From an uncultured Rhodospirillales bacterium (GTDB lineage Bacteria; Pseudomonadota; Alphaproteobacteria; Reyranellales; Reyranellaceae): 39,732 bases of DNA. Under the pieces are notes generated by a model. That model had not been told where the DNA came from and did not search any database. It was given only the letters and a program-made list of their open reading frames with translations. A program made the translations under genes and the position numbers. The stretch spans positions 57,150 through 96,881 of the forward strand of contig CADECW010000010.1 of NCBI GenBank assembly GCA_902825855.1, in the 5' to 3' direction. This document shows, one piece after another, positions 25,343 through 33,422 of the stretch. Positions within the stretch are counted from its first letter, which is position 1. Each line of letters starts with the position of its first letter.

Positions 25343-26650
25343 ATGATAAAGCGGTTCTGGATCTGGCCGATCTATGGCCTGCTGTTGTCGGGTGTCGTGC
25401 TCGCCGGGGCGGAGTATATTGCCTCCGGGTCGGTACCGTCCTGGCCGGCCCGTGACCTGCGGCCAATCCCCATCGATGGGCTGAGGACGACCGTCAAGAC
25501 GGTGTTCGCCGACACGCCCGAGCTGATCCCGGCCTACAACGACTGGGCGGTCCGTGACCGTCCGCGCTCGATCGCTCGCCCGTCCGACGTGCAATTCCGC
25601 TCTGTGCTGGTAGGAGACAGCTTTCTCGAGGGCTACTATATCCCGGCTGCATTGGCCGAGCTCGTCGAGCGCCGCTGGGCTGGCAAGGGCCTGGCCGGCA
25701 TGGAAGCGATCAATCTTGCGATCGCCGCTACCGGTCCGCGGCAGTACTACGCACGCATCAAGCGGGTGGCGCTGTCCCTCGATCCGGATACCGTCGCGGT
25801 TTTCGTCTATGCCGGCAACGACATGATGGAGCAGCCGTTCGATCCGTTCTCACTGCCGCCGCTGATCGACGAGTTGCCGGCGCCATCGATCCTGGGCTCG
25901 GTCGCGCCGCGCACGACCTGGCTCCTCGCCAACCGCCTGCGCCTGTCGGAGATGGGCCGAGGCAACAAGGACATAGCGGGCGAGGAGGCCCTGATCAGCG
26001 AGTGGACGCAGCAGCCGTCGGCCGAGCCTGTCGCCAGGATCGCCCGGCACATGCAGCAGCACTACTACCCCAAGCTCAGCGAGGAGACGATCAGCGGAAT
26101 CCTCCTGCGCGGCGATGGTCGCCTGCACCACGCGGCGCGCCATCGCCGGCACGATCGCGAGTATATCGGCGGCTGGCTGCTGTCCGGCATCATCGACTGG
26201 GAGACCGGCACCTGGCCCGTCCCGCGCAATGCCGAAGAGGCCATGCAGATGGTCGGCGACGACAAGGTCGGCGAGACGCTGAGCTGGCTGCAGGCCATGG
26301 ATCGTCTGGTCTCGTCGAACGGCAAGCGACTGGTGATCGCCCTGATCCCTGTCGGCACTGTCGACCCGGACTATGTCGAATTCTGGCGCCCGTGGCCGCG
26401 CTACTACTCCTATTCGATGAGCGCCGATGCGCGTCATCGCAGGCTCGCTGCCTCTCTGCGACAGAACGGGCTGCAGGTGGTGGACTTGCGCGAGGTGCTC
26501 GACGGTGTTCAAGGCAGCTATCGCCTGACCGACGGCCACTGGACCGATCGCGGCACGCAGCTGTCCGCCGCGAAAATCGCCGATGCACTGCTGTCTGCCC
26601 GGCAGCAACTGGTTGCCGAGCCCGCTCGGGCCGCTCCCCCAACCCGCTGA
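25343..26650 (+). CDS. Second membrane-anchored SGNH hydrolase-like protein
   Basis: This 435-residue protein has an N-terminal membrane anchor (about 5-25) and an SGNH-type domain. The nucleophile block is G91-D92-S93-F-L-E-G, an Asn-containing turn AGNDM lies near residues 154-158, and the C-terminal catalytic pair is D397-G-H399 (TDGHWTDRGT). The same architecture occurs at 6816-7892, but overall sequence similarity looks low. Proteins of this kind include envelope acyl-transferases (AlgX/AlgJ type) and lipid esterases. It is followed after 41 bases by an FkbM methyltransferase on the same strand, suggesting modification of a shared surface glycan or lipid. The frame is open 30 codons upstream, but the anchor begins at the ATG used here. 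Confidence 0.75.
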   Translation: MIKRFWIWPIYGLLLSGVVLAGAEYIASGSVPSWPARDLRPIPIDGLRTTVKTVFADTPELIPAYNDWAVRDRPRSIARPSDVQFRSVLVGDSFLEGYYIPAALAELVERRWAGKGLAGMEAINLAIAATGPRQYYARIKRVALSLDPDTVAVFVYAGNDMMEQPFDPFSLPPLIDELPAPSILGSVAPRTTWLLANRLRLSEMGRGNKDIAGEEALISEWTQQPSAEPVARIARHMQQHYYPKLSEETISGILLRGDGRLHHAARHRRHDREYIGGWLLSGIIDWETGTWPVPRNAEEAMQMVGDDKVGETLSWLQAMDRLVSSNGKRLVIALIPVGTVDPDYVEFWRPWPRYYSYSMSADARHRRLAASLRQNGLQVVDLREVLDGVQGSYRLTDGHWTDRGTQLSAAKIADALLSARQQLVAEPARAAPPTR

Positions 26651-26691
26651 AGCGCAAGGACCTGATCCTCGTGGGCGAACTGGAAAGTCAT

Positions 26692-27915
26692 ATGAAGCGC
26701 GCACCTGTTGCCACGATGATTCCCGGCCGGGATCCCATCGAGCTCGTCGCCTACTACGAGGAGTTCCGCGACTATTATCCGTACTGCGAGCTCGAAACGA
26801 AGAACTGGTTCGTCGAGAACGTTCGCGCCGACTGGTGGATCTTCGATATCGGCGCGAACATCGGCTACTACACGATCCTGTTTTCGCAGCTTGCATCGGC
26901 GGGGCGGGTGTTCGCCGTCGAACCGACCGCCACGGCGAAGATGCTGCGCGAGAATCTCCAGCACAACGGCGTGGGCAATGCCGAGGTCCACGAGATCGCC
27001 CTGGCCGCGACGACAGGCGAGCGCGAGGACCGGATCTTCCGCCTGTGGGGGACGGAGGGCGAGGTCAGGACCTATCCCTTCTACGCGCTCGACGATTTCG
27101 TGGCCCGGCAAGGCATCGAGCGCGTCGACTGCTTGAAGATCGATGTCGACAGTTTCGACTTCGAGGTTCTGAGGGGCGCCGAACGCACGCTGGCCGAACG
27201 CAATCCCGTTGTTGTCGTCGAGCTCAACCATGCGCTTGGCCTTCGCAACCAGGGCGTCAGCGAGGCGCTGGGCTGGCTGGCGCGCCGCGGCTATCGCAAG
27301 GCGCTTGTGCTGGACAACGACAATTTCGTGTTGCGCCGCGAGCCGGCCGGCCAGGCACGCCCCATCTCCGGCCCGGGCGACATGGCCAGCCTGGAGCTGG
27401 CCTTTCCGCCGCCGCTCTGCTTCGACGAAGCGCTGCCGCCTTCGGCCGGAAAGCCGCTCCAGGACTCCTTCGTGGCCGACGTCGAGGTCCAGGATGGCGC
27501 CGTGGTCGCCTCGCCGGAAAAGCCGCAGGGCTTCATCTCGCGCGCCAGAAACCTGCTGCGCCGGGACGACAGCTTTGCCTTCGGCGACATCGTCGACGTT
27601 CCCATCGAGACGCCCGCCGCGGCTTGGCACTACGCGATCCTTCTTGGCCTCGATCTCGGCGCAACGCCGGGTGTCGTGACGATCGAGGTCGGCGCAGAGG
27701 TGATGGACGGCAAGCTCGGTGTCGCCCTCGCCGGTGCCGATCGCTCCCATTTCTGTACGCCGGAGCGCACATTGTCGGCCATGCCAGTGCGGCAACGCAT
27801 CGTCATTGCCGCACCGGCCGCTGATGTTCGTTTCCTGGTTTTCCGCAACGCCGGACTGGACGGAGTCCGGACTCGGTTCAAGATCGTGAGCGTCGAGGCA
27901 CGGCGGCGTCCCTAG
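26692..27915 (+). CDS. FkbM-family SAM methyltransferase with a C-terminal extra domain
   Basis: This 407-residue protein has an N-terminal FkbM-type methyltransferase (about 40-220). The SAM-binding motif I is FDIGANIGYYT (51-61), followed by an acidic FAVEPT loop and LKIDVDSFDFEVLRGA, the usual FkbM signature. The last 130 or so residues form a separate, probably beta-sandwich, module (IVDVPIETPAAAWHYAILLGL to the end) with the phrase FRNAGLDGVRTRFKI, reminiscent of carbohydrate-binding-like tails on glycan enzymes. FkbM enzymes O-methylate sugars, lipids or small molecules. The ATG at 26692 or a GTG at 26671 could be the start; AAGGA (26655-26659) supports the GTG. Its stop overlaps that of the convergent cyclase by 3 bases. 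Confidence 0.78.
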   Translation: MKRAPVATMIPGRDPIELVAYYEEFRDYYPYCELETKNWFVENVRADWWIFDIGANIGYYTILFSQLASAGRVFAVEPTATAKMLRENLQHNGVGNAEVHEIALAATTGEREDRIFRLWGTEGEVRTYPFYALDDFVARQGIERVDCLKIDVDSFDFEVLRGAERTLAERNPVVVVELNHALGLRNQGVSEALGWLARRGYRKALVLDNDNFVLRREPAGQARPISGPGDMASLELAFPPPLCFDEALPPSAGKPLQDSFVADVEVQDGAVVASPEKPQGFISRARNLLRRDDSFAFGDIVDVPIETPAAAWHYAILLGLDLGATPGVVTIEVGAEVMDGKLGVALAGADRSHFCTPERTLSAMPVRQRIVIAAPAADVRFLVFRNAGLDGVRTRFKIVSVEARRRP

Positions 27916-29669
27916 TAGATCGCTCCCTTTGTCCCCAGCGAAGCTGGGGAGGCCACGGCAAACACAGGAACCGGCTGGTCAAGTCCCTTGATGTCCAGCG
28001 CCGGCAGCGGCTCGAGCGGAGTCCTTGCGCCGATCGCCTGCGCGGCGATGCGGTCGATCAGGATCTGGTTGTCCTGCGCGATGTCGCACAGGCGCGAGGC
28101 GAGGTTCACCACATTGCCCACGGCCGTGTAGTCGAGCCGTCCTTCCGAGCCGATGCCGCCGACGGTGGCGGGGCCCATGGCGATGCCGACGCCGAAGCCG
28201 AGCCGGCCCTCCAGCGCCCGCCAGCCGGCGAGGAGTTCCTGCACGTCCCGCTGCATGTCGCTCGCCATGGCGACGGCGCGCAGCGCCGGATCGGGGATCG
28301 AAACCGGCGCGTTCAGCAGCACCATCGCGCCGTCGCCGGAGAAGCGGATCAGCGCTCCCTCGTAGGCATTCACCGTTTTTTCCAGCACCTCGTAGTAGCG
28401 TCGCAGGACCATGATGACGGTGTCGGTGTCGGAGCGCACCGAGAAGGCGGTGAAGCCACGGAGGTCGCAGAACACCACGACGAGCTCGACGCGCCGCCCG
28501 TCGAGCACGTGGTCGTCGCCCGTGCGATCGACCAGCTCGGCCACCTGCGGCGCCAGGAAACGCTTCAGTCGCTCGATGCGCTGCGAGCGCTCCTGCGACA
28601 CCGACAGCTCGGCCGCCATCTCGTTGAAGCGGTTTGCCAGCCGCTCGAACTCGTCGCCGGTCTTGAGATCGATTCGATGATCGAACTGTCCGGCGCCGAT
28701 GCGTGTCGCGCCATCCTCCAGCATGCGGATCGGGCCGATCATCCTCTGGGCCAACCACCATGCCAGCCCGGCGGCCAGCAGGGCGCCGGCGACGAGCAGC
28801 GCCGCCGTGCGCAACAGCGCCACGTAGAGCGGCCCGAAGGCCTCGGCCAGCGGCTGCTTGACGACGACGTTCCAGTCGACGCTCGGGATCGGCGCCATCG
28901 CTGCCAGCACCGTCTCGCCGGCAACGTCTCGGCCGGTCGCCGCTTCGCCGGGCCGGGCGAGGATGGCGGCGCGCAGGACCTGGAAAGGTCGTTGGCCGGC
29001 TTCGTCCGCGCGCAGCACCAGGTTGATGTCGGGATGGGCGACGAGACGTCCCGGGTTGTCGAGGACGAAGGCGTCCCCGGTACGTCCGACCTTGATTCCG
29101 GAGATCACCTCCCAGATGAGCTTGAGGTTGACCTCGGCGATCGCCACGCCGACGGACGAGCGGTTGCCGGCGACCGCGATTCTCATGAAAGGCTCGGAGC
29201 CGCCCTCGAATCGCACCGGCCCGAACCACGCGCCGTTCGCCTTCGCACCTTGCACCGCCGGCAACAGCGAAAGATCGCCGCCGCCCTCGATCCGGTTCAG
29301 CCCGATGCGTGAGATGAACAGGCGTTCGCGGCCCGCCGCGTCGACCAGCGTCAGGCTTTCGACGGCGGGAACCTGGCGCAGCAGGCCGAGTGCGTCGAGC
29401 CGATGCCGCTCGCCGCTCTCCTCCGACCAGGGCAGCTGCACGGTCCAGCGAAGCTGCTCACGGATACCATCGAGGAAGTCCTCGATCTTCAGCGCTGCCA
29501 GGCGGGCCTCTGCGTCGAGGATGTCGTTCAGCCGCGCCCGCTCGTCGCGATAACCCAGCCAGGCCTCGCTGCCGCCCGCGATCAGGAGCGGAGCAACGAC
29601 CGCGGCGAACAGCGTGGCGAAGTACTTCCAGAACAACGACGTGCGGCGCTTGCCGCCGCCCCGCGTCAT
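27912..29669 (-). CDS. Membrane sensor nucleotide cyclase (Cache-HAMP-cyclase)
   Basis: This 585-residue protein has a first membrane helix (about 13-33), a large periplasmic Cache-type sensor (about 35-280, with the repeated PAS-like segment GRTGDAFVLDNPGRLVAHPD), and a second helix (about 283-307). A HAMP linker follows (about 308-362), then a class III cyclase domain (about 393-570). Catalytic features are complete: metal aspartates D402 (FCDLRGFT) and D446 (FSGDGAMV), D513-Y-T for base recognition, and N522 with R526 (NVVNLASRL). It should sense a small extracytoplasmic ligand and make cAMP, or less likely cGMP. GAGG precedes the ATG. The upstream gene on the same strand encodes a periplasmic binding protein 10 bases away, a possible ligand-presenting partner. 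Confidence 0.9.
   Translation of the reverse strand: MTRGGGKRRTSLFWKYFATLFAAVVAPLLIAGGSEAWLGYRDERARLNDILDAEARLAALKIEDFLDGIREQLRWTVQLPWSEESGERHRLDALGLLRQVPAVESLTLVDAAGRERLFISRIGLNRIEGGGDLSLLPAVQGAKANGAWFGPVRFEGGSEPFMRIAVAGNRSSVGVAIAEVNLKLIWEVISGIKVGRTGDAFVLDNPGRLVAHPDINLVLRADEAGQRPFQVLRAAILARPGEAATGRDVAGETVLAAMAPIPSVDWNVVVKQPLAEAFGPLYVALLRTAALLVAGALLAAGLAWWLAQRMIGPIRMLEDGATRIGAGQFDHRIDLKTGDEFERLANRFNEMAAELSVSQERSQRIERLKRFLAPQVAELVDRTGDDHVLDGRRVELVVVFCDLRGFTAFSVRSDTDTVIMVLRRYYEVLEKTVNAYEGALIRFSGDGAMVLLNAPVSIPDPALRAVAMASDMQRDVQELLAGWRALEGRLGFGVGIAMGPATVGGIGSEGRLDYTAVGNVVNLASRLCDIAQDNQILIDRIAAQAIGARTPLEPLPALDIKGLDQPVPVFAVASPASLGTKGAIY
27932..27950. terminator. Candidate hairpin after fkbM, inside the cyclase 3' end
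   Basis: TCCCCAGC (27932-27939) pairs perfectly with GCTGGGGA (27943-27950) around a GAA loop. It begins 16 bases after the methyltransferase stop and could stop that transcript. It also encodes the SPASL residues at the end of the convergent cyclase, and no T-run follows. Its structure may therefore be incidental. Confidence 0.35.
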
Positions 29670-29679
29670 TAAATGGGCC

Positions 29680-30705
29680 TCATTCGATGACCCGGTCCGC
29701 GCTGGTCAGCAGCGAGATCGGAAAGGCGATGCCGAGATCGGCAGCGGCCTTGAGGTTGATGAACAGCTCGACCTTGGTGACCCGCTGCACCGGCAGCTCC
29801 GAAGGCTTCTCGCCTTTCAGGATGCGGCCGGCGTGGCGTCCGGCCTGGCGGTGCGACTGGCTGAAATCGCCGCCATAGCTCATCAGTCCGCCGGCGAGCG
29901 GGAAGTCACGCGACTGCGTGATCGCCGCCACCTGATGGCGGACGGCGAGCGCGGCGAGCTGCTGGCTGCGATAAGCGAAATAGGGATCGGAGCTGAAGAC
30001 CAGTCCGCCTGCGCCCGCGTCTCGTGTCGCGGTGAACAGGGCGTCGAACTCCGGCTCGGCGCTGGCCTTCAGCACGATCAGTTCGACCCCGAGGCTCGCC
30101 GCCGCAGCCTGCAGGTTCTTGGTCTGCGATTCCGACGTCGGGCTCCTCGGATTGATCGCAGCGGCGAACCGGTTTGCGGCGGGCCGCACCTCGCGCATGA
30201 ATTCCAGCCGCTTGCGCGAGACCTCGACGCTGAGGCTCGACACGCCGGTCATGTTGCCGCCGGGGCGCGACAGACTCTCCACCACGCCGAGCGCCACGGG
30301 ATCGCCGCCCATCTCGAACACGATCGGAATGTTCGTCGTCGCCGACTTCGCCGCCAGCGCGACCTCGGCGCCGCCGGGCGCGACGATCACTGCCAGCGGA
30401 AGGCTCGCCAGCTCCTTGGCCAGCGCCGGCAGCCGGCTGTACTGGCCGTCTGCCCACCGGTACTCGACCGCGACCGAGCGCCCTTCGGCGTGGCCGGTGT
30501 CGGTCAGGCCGTCCCGGAACGCAGCCAGGCGACTGGCGTAGCGCTCCGGCGATTCCGAGCCGAGATAGCCGATGACCGGCACGCCCTGCGCCCAAACTGC
30601 CCCGCCCATGGCAGTCGACGCCGTCGCACCGCCGGCGAGCGTGATGAAGCCGCGCCGCCGCAGGCGATCGGAGGCGGCGTCAAAAGTGCGGCGCATCGGA
30701 CGCAA
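29680..30705 (-). CDS. ABC_sub_bind (TrpX-like) periplasmic binding protein
   Basis: This 341-residue protein of the ABC transporter substrate-binding family PF04392 has an RRRGFITLAGGA twin-arginine-type signal. It is followed by VPVIGYLGSESPE, the family's first strand. Other family blocks are FRDGLTDTGHAEGRSVAVEYRWA, NIPIVFEMGGDPVALGVV, SLSRPGGNMTGVS and the C-terminal NLKAAADLGIAFP. I chose the TTG at 30705 because GGGAGGAGAG lies 8-10 bases upstream of it. The ATG at 30696, nine bases further on, is the conservative alternative. No permease or ATPase gene is in the window. The close link (10 bases) to the Cache-HAMP cyclase suggests it may deliver ligand to the sensor and not serve a transporter. 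Confidence 0.85.
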   Translation of the reverse strand: MRPMRRTFDAASDRLRRRGFITLAGGATASTAMGGAVWAQGVPVIGYLGSESPERYASRLAAFRDGLTDTGHAEGRSVAVEYRWADGQYSRLPALAKELASLPLAVIVAPGGAEVALAAKSATTNIPIVFEMGGDPVALGVVESLSRPGGNMTGVSSLSVEVSRKRLEFMREVRPAANRFAAAINPRSPTSESQTKNLQAAAASLGVELIVLKASAEPEFDALFTATRDAGAGGLVFSSDPYFAYRSQQLAALAVRHQVAAITQSRDFPLAGGLMSYGGDFSQSHRQAGRHAGRILKGEKPSELPVQRVTKVELFINLKAAADLGIAFPISLLTSADRVIE

Positions 30706-30894
30706 GGTCTTCTCTCCTCCCGGCGCGCAGCATAGCGACGCGGCATGGCATGCGGAACCGGACGACGAGGGATCGGTCGCGAGCGGTTCCGTAGTGTGAG
30801 GCGGCTTTTCGATCAAGCCTCCCGGCACGCCGGCCAATGACATGTTCCGGGCGCTCAGGCGAGGATTTCCGCGCAATCAGGTGAGGATGAAAGA

Positions 30895-31359
30895 ATGAGA
30901 ACGACAACCCTGCTGACCTTGTTTTCGGCGCTCGCGCTGCCTGCCATGACCCCCGCCATGGCCATGGATCATCACGCGACCATGCAGGCCGACGGCTTGA
31001 AGTGGGTGGCCCCCGCCGCCTACGCGCCGGGTGCTCAGCTCGCCGTGGTGAAGGGCGACCCGACCAAGGAGGGCCAGTACGTCGTTCGCCTGAAGGTCCC
31101 GGCCGGGTACAAGATCGCCGCCCACACCCATCCGAACGACGAGAACGTCACCGTACTCACCGGCAGCTTCAACATCGGCACCGGTGACAAGCTCGACGAG
31201 ACGAAGGGCGTGCAGGTGAAGGCCGGAGGCTATTCGTTCGTGGCCAAGGGCATGACGCACTACGCCTGGTTCACCGAGGATACCGTCCTCCAGTTGCACG
31301 GCATCGGGCCGCAGGGGATCACGTACGTCAATCCCGCCGACGATCCGCGCAAGAAGTAG
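30895..31359 (+). CDS. Secreted cupin-domain protein
   Basis: This 154-residue protein has a cleavable signal peptide (about 1-22, ending AMA-MDHH) and a single cupin barrel. The metal-ligand motif 1 is seen as H-T-H-P-N-D-E (AAHTHPNDENVTVLTGSF, about 75-92) and motif 2 as FVAKGMTHYAWF (about 117-128). That gives the expected two His, one Glu and one distal His. Cupins of this sort bind Fe, Mn or Zn and act as dioxygenases, isomerases or binding proteins. GTGAGGA precedes the ATG. It is 36 bases upstream of an FAD oxidoreductase gene, probably one operon. Substrate is unknown. Confidence 0.8.
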   Translation: MRTTTLLTLFSALALPAMTPAMAMDHHATMQADGLKWVAPAAYAPGAQLAVVKGDPTKEGQYVVRLKVPAGYKIAAHTHPNDENVTVLTGSFNIGTGDKLDETKGVQVKAGGYSFVAKGMTHYAWFTEDTVLQLHGIGPQGITYVNPADDPRKK

Positions 31360-31395
31360 CTCGAGAAGCAGTTCGAAATAGTTGGAGTACCCCGC

Positions 31396-32784
31396 ATGAC
31401 GACGCCGACATTGACGGATCGGAAGGGCTCGACGATCGCCCCGGAAACGATCGACGGGTTTGCATCGTCCATCGCCGGAAAGGCCATTCGCCCCGGCCAT
31501 GCCGACTATGAGCAGGCTCGTCGCATCTGGAACGCCCACGTCCAGAAGCATCCCGGCCTGATCGTGCGTTGCGCCGGCACGGCCGATGTCGTGCAGGCGG
31601 TGAAGTTCGCACGGGCGAACAACGTGCTGGTCGCCGTCCGCGGCGGCGGCCACAACGTCGCCGGCCGCGCGCTGTGTGACGGCGGCATCGTGATCGATCT
31701 GTCCGGCATGAAGGCGGTGTTCGTCGACCCGGCGAAAGGGACGGCGCGCGTCCAGGGCGGCGCGACGCTGGGCGATGTCGACCGCGAGACGCATGCCTTC
31801 GGCCGCGCGGTCCCGGTCGGCGTGGTGTCCCGCACCGGCATTGCCGGCCTGACGCTGGGCGGCGGCGTCGGCTGGCTGGTGCGCAAGTACGGTCTGACCT
31901 GCGACAACCTCCTTTCCTGCGAGGTGGTGACGGCCGAAGGCGCAATCGTCACGGCGAGCGCCGACGAGAATGCCGACCTGTTCTGGGCGCTGCGTGGCGG
32001 CGGCGGCAATTTCGGGATCGTGACTTCGTTCCTCTACCGTACGCATCCGGTATCGACCGTGCTGGGCGGGCTGATCGTCTATCCGCGCGACAAGGCCGGC
32101 GACGTCATTCGCCACTATCGCGACTTCATGGCGTCCGCGCCCGAGGAATTGACGGTCTATGTCGGGCTGATCACCGGGCCCGACGGCCAGCCGGTGGTCG
32201 GAGTCATCGTCTGCTGGTGCGGCGAGCTTGCCGCGGGCGAACGGGTACTGAAGCCGCTGCGCCAGTTCGGCGCGCCGGTGATGGACGCGGTCCAGCCGAT
32301 GCCGTTCCCGGCGATGCAGAAGATCCTCGACGATGCCTTTCCCGACGGCACGCTGAACTACTGGAAGTCCACCTTCCTGAAGGCGCTGAGCGACGAGGCG
32401 ATCGACGTGCTCGTCGATCACGCCAACAGGATGAAGTCGCCGCTGTCCGCCGTCGTCATCGAGTACTACGCGGGTGCGGCCGGGCGTACCGGCGACGGCG
32501 ACAGCGCCTTCGCCAATCGAAAGGCAGAGTACGACGTGGGCTTCATGGCGCAATGGACCGACCCGGCCGAGAGCGCCACGCACATGGCCTGGGCGCGCGA
32601 CATGGCGGAGGCGATGAAGCCCCATTCGAGCGGCGCCTATCTTCTGAATTTCCTGAGCGAGGAGGACGCCGACACGATCAAGGCGGCGTTCGGCGCCAAC
32701 TACCCGCGCCTCGCCCAGGTGAAGAAGAAGTACGACCCGACGAACTTCTTCAGCATCAACCAGAACATTCAGCCGGCGGCGTAG
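31396..32784 (+). CDS. BBE-type FAD-dependent oxidoreductase
   Basis: This 462-residue flavoprotein of the PCMH/berberine-bridge-enzyme-like class has the PCMH FAD-binding domain at its N-terminal half. It contains RGGGHNVAG with H86, the likely 8-alpha-histidyl FAD attachment. The second attachment site of bicovalent members (a Cys in a GxCPxVG-type turn) is absent; the equivalent region reads VVSRTGIAGLTLGGG. Attachment is therefore probably single. The C-terminal BBE motif YDPTNFFSINQNI is intact. Such enzymes oxidise alcohols, sugars or aromatic substrates with O2 or another acceptor. There is no signal peptide, unlike the secreted cupin encoded upstream. It converges with the HTH-cupin regulator, 19 bases apart. 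Confidence 0.85.
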   Translation: MTTPTLTDRKGSTIAPETIDGFASSIAGKAIRPGHADYEQARRIWNAHVQKHPGLIVRCAGTADVVQAVKFARANNVLVAVRGGGHNVAGRALCDGGIVIDLSGMKAVFVDPAKGTARVQGGATLGDVDRETHAFGRAVPVGVVSRTGIAGLTLGGGVGWLVRKYGLTCDNLLSCEVVTAEGAIVTASADENADLFWALRGGGGNFGIVTSFLYRTHPVSTVLGGLIVYPRDKAGDVIRHYRDFMASAPEELTVYVGLITGPDGQPVVGVIVCWCGELAAGERVLKPLRQFGAPVMDAVQPMPFPAMQKILDDAFPDGTLNYWKSTFLKALSDEAIDVLVDHANRMKSPLSAVVIEYYAGAAGRTGDGDSAFANRKAEYDVGFMAQWTDPAESATHMAWARDMAEAMKPHSSGAYLLNFLSEEDADTIKAAFGANYPRLAQVKKKYDPTNFFSINQNIQPAA

Positions 32785-32803
32785 TGCGCCCGATCGCGGC
32801 GCA

Positions 32804-33385
32804 TCAACCCCGTTCGACGATCAGGTAGATCAGTGCCTCGGCCGTTGGGTCGGGGTTCTCGATGGAATGCGGGACGTCGGTGCGGCAGCTGCAGCTGTCG
32901 CCGGCTACGAGTTCGGCCCTTTCGTCGCCGACGGTGACGCGGACGGTCCCGGTGGCGACATGCATGTGCTCGACCGTTCCGGCCGCGTGCCCGTCGGTCG
33001 GACCGAGGACGGTGGACGGCGGGATCTGGTAGCGCACGAAGTCGATGCGGCTGCCCGGCCCTGCGGGCCCCAGGCTTTCCCAACGGGCGGGATGTTCACC
33101 GCCGGCCCCCTCGCCACGGCGCAGAACGCGGATGCGCGGCGCCGGAGTCGTGTCGGTTTCGATCAGGGTCGCGGCGCTGACCCCCAGGGCCTGGGCAAGC
33201 CGCACCACGGTGATGACGGTCGGCGACTTCGCTCCGCGCTCGATGTCCGAGATCATCGAGGACGAGATGCCGCTGCGCGCGGCCAGTTTGCGCAGGCTGA
33301 AGCCCAGCGCCTCGCGCTGTTGCTTGACGGCGCGACCGGTGCGGAGGCTTATTTCGTCCTCTAAAGTTGACAGCACGTCCTCCAT
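32804..33385 (-). CDS. HTH-XRE/cupin transcriptional regulator
   Basis: This 193-residue regulator has an N-terminal XRE helix-turn-helix (about 15-70: VKQQREALGFSLRKLAARSGISSSMISDIERGAKSPT). A C-terminal cupin sensor follows (about 115-190: HMHVATGTVRVTVGDERAELVAGDSCSCRTDVPHSIEN). This is the PuuR-like class, which represses nearby catabolic or transport genes until a small ligand binds the cupin. The ATG at 33385 leaves 37 bases to the divergently read tandem-cupin gene, which it most likely controls. The BBE oxidoreductase is convergent with it and could also be a target. A GTG three codons upstream is an alternative start. Confidence 0.86.
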   Translation of the reverse strand: MEDVLSTLEDEISLRTGRAVKQQREALGFSLRKLAARSGISSSMISDIERGAKSPTVITVVRLAQALGVSAATLIETDTTPAPRIRVLRRGEGAGGEHPARWESLGPAGPGSRIDFVRYQIPPSTVLGPTDGHAAGTVEHMHVATGTVRVTVGDERAELVAGDSCSCRTDVPHSIENPDPTAEALIYLIVERG

Positions 33386-33398
33386 AGAGCACACGTCC

Positions 33399-33418
33399 GC
33401 TATCCAAGCAAGGAGAGC
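33399..33418. promoter_or_regulatory. Imperfect inverted repeat, candidate operator in the divergent region
   Basis: GCTATCC (33399-33405) and GGAGAGC (33412-33418) match as an inverted repeat at 6 of 7 positions, with 6 bases between. It occupies most of the 37-base gap between the HTH-cupin regulator and the tandem-cupin gene. It overlaps the ribosome binding site of the latter, a position where a repressor would be effective. It is weak evidence without comparison to related genomes. Confidence 0.25.
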
Positions 33419-33422
33419 GGCA

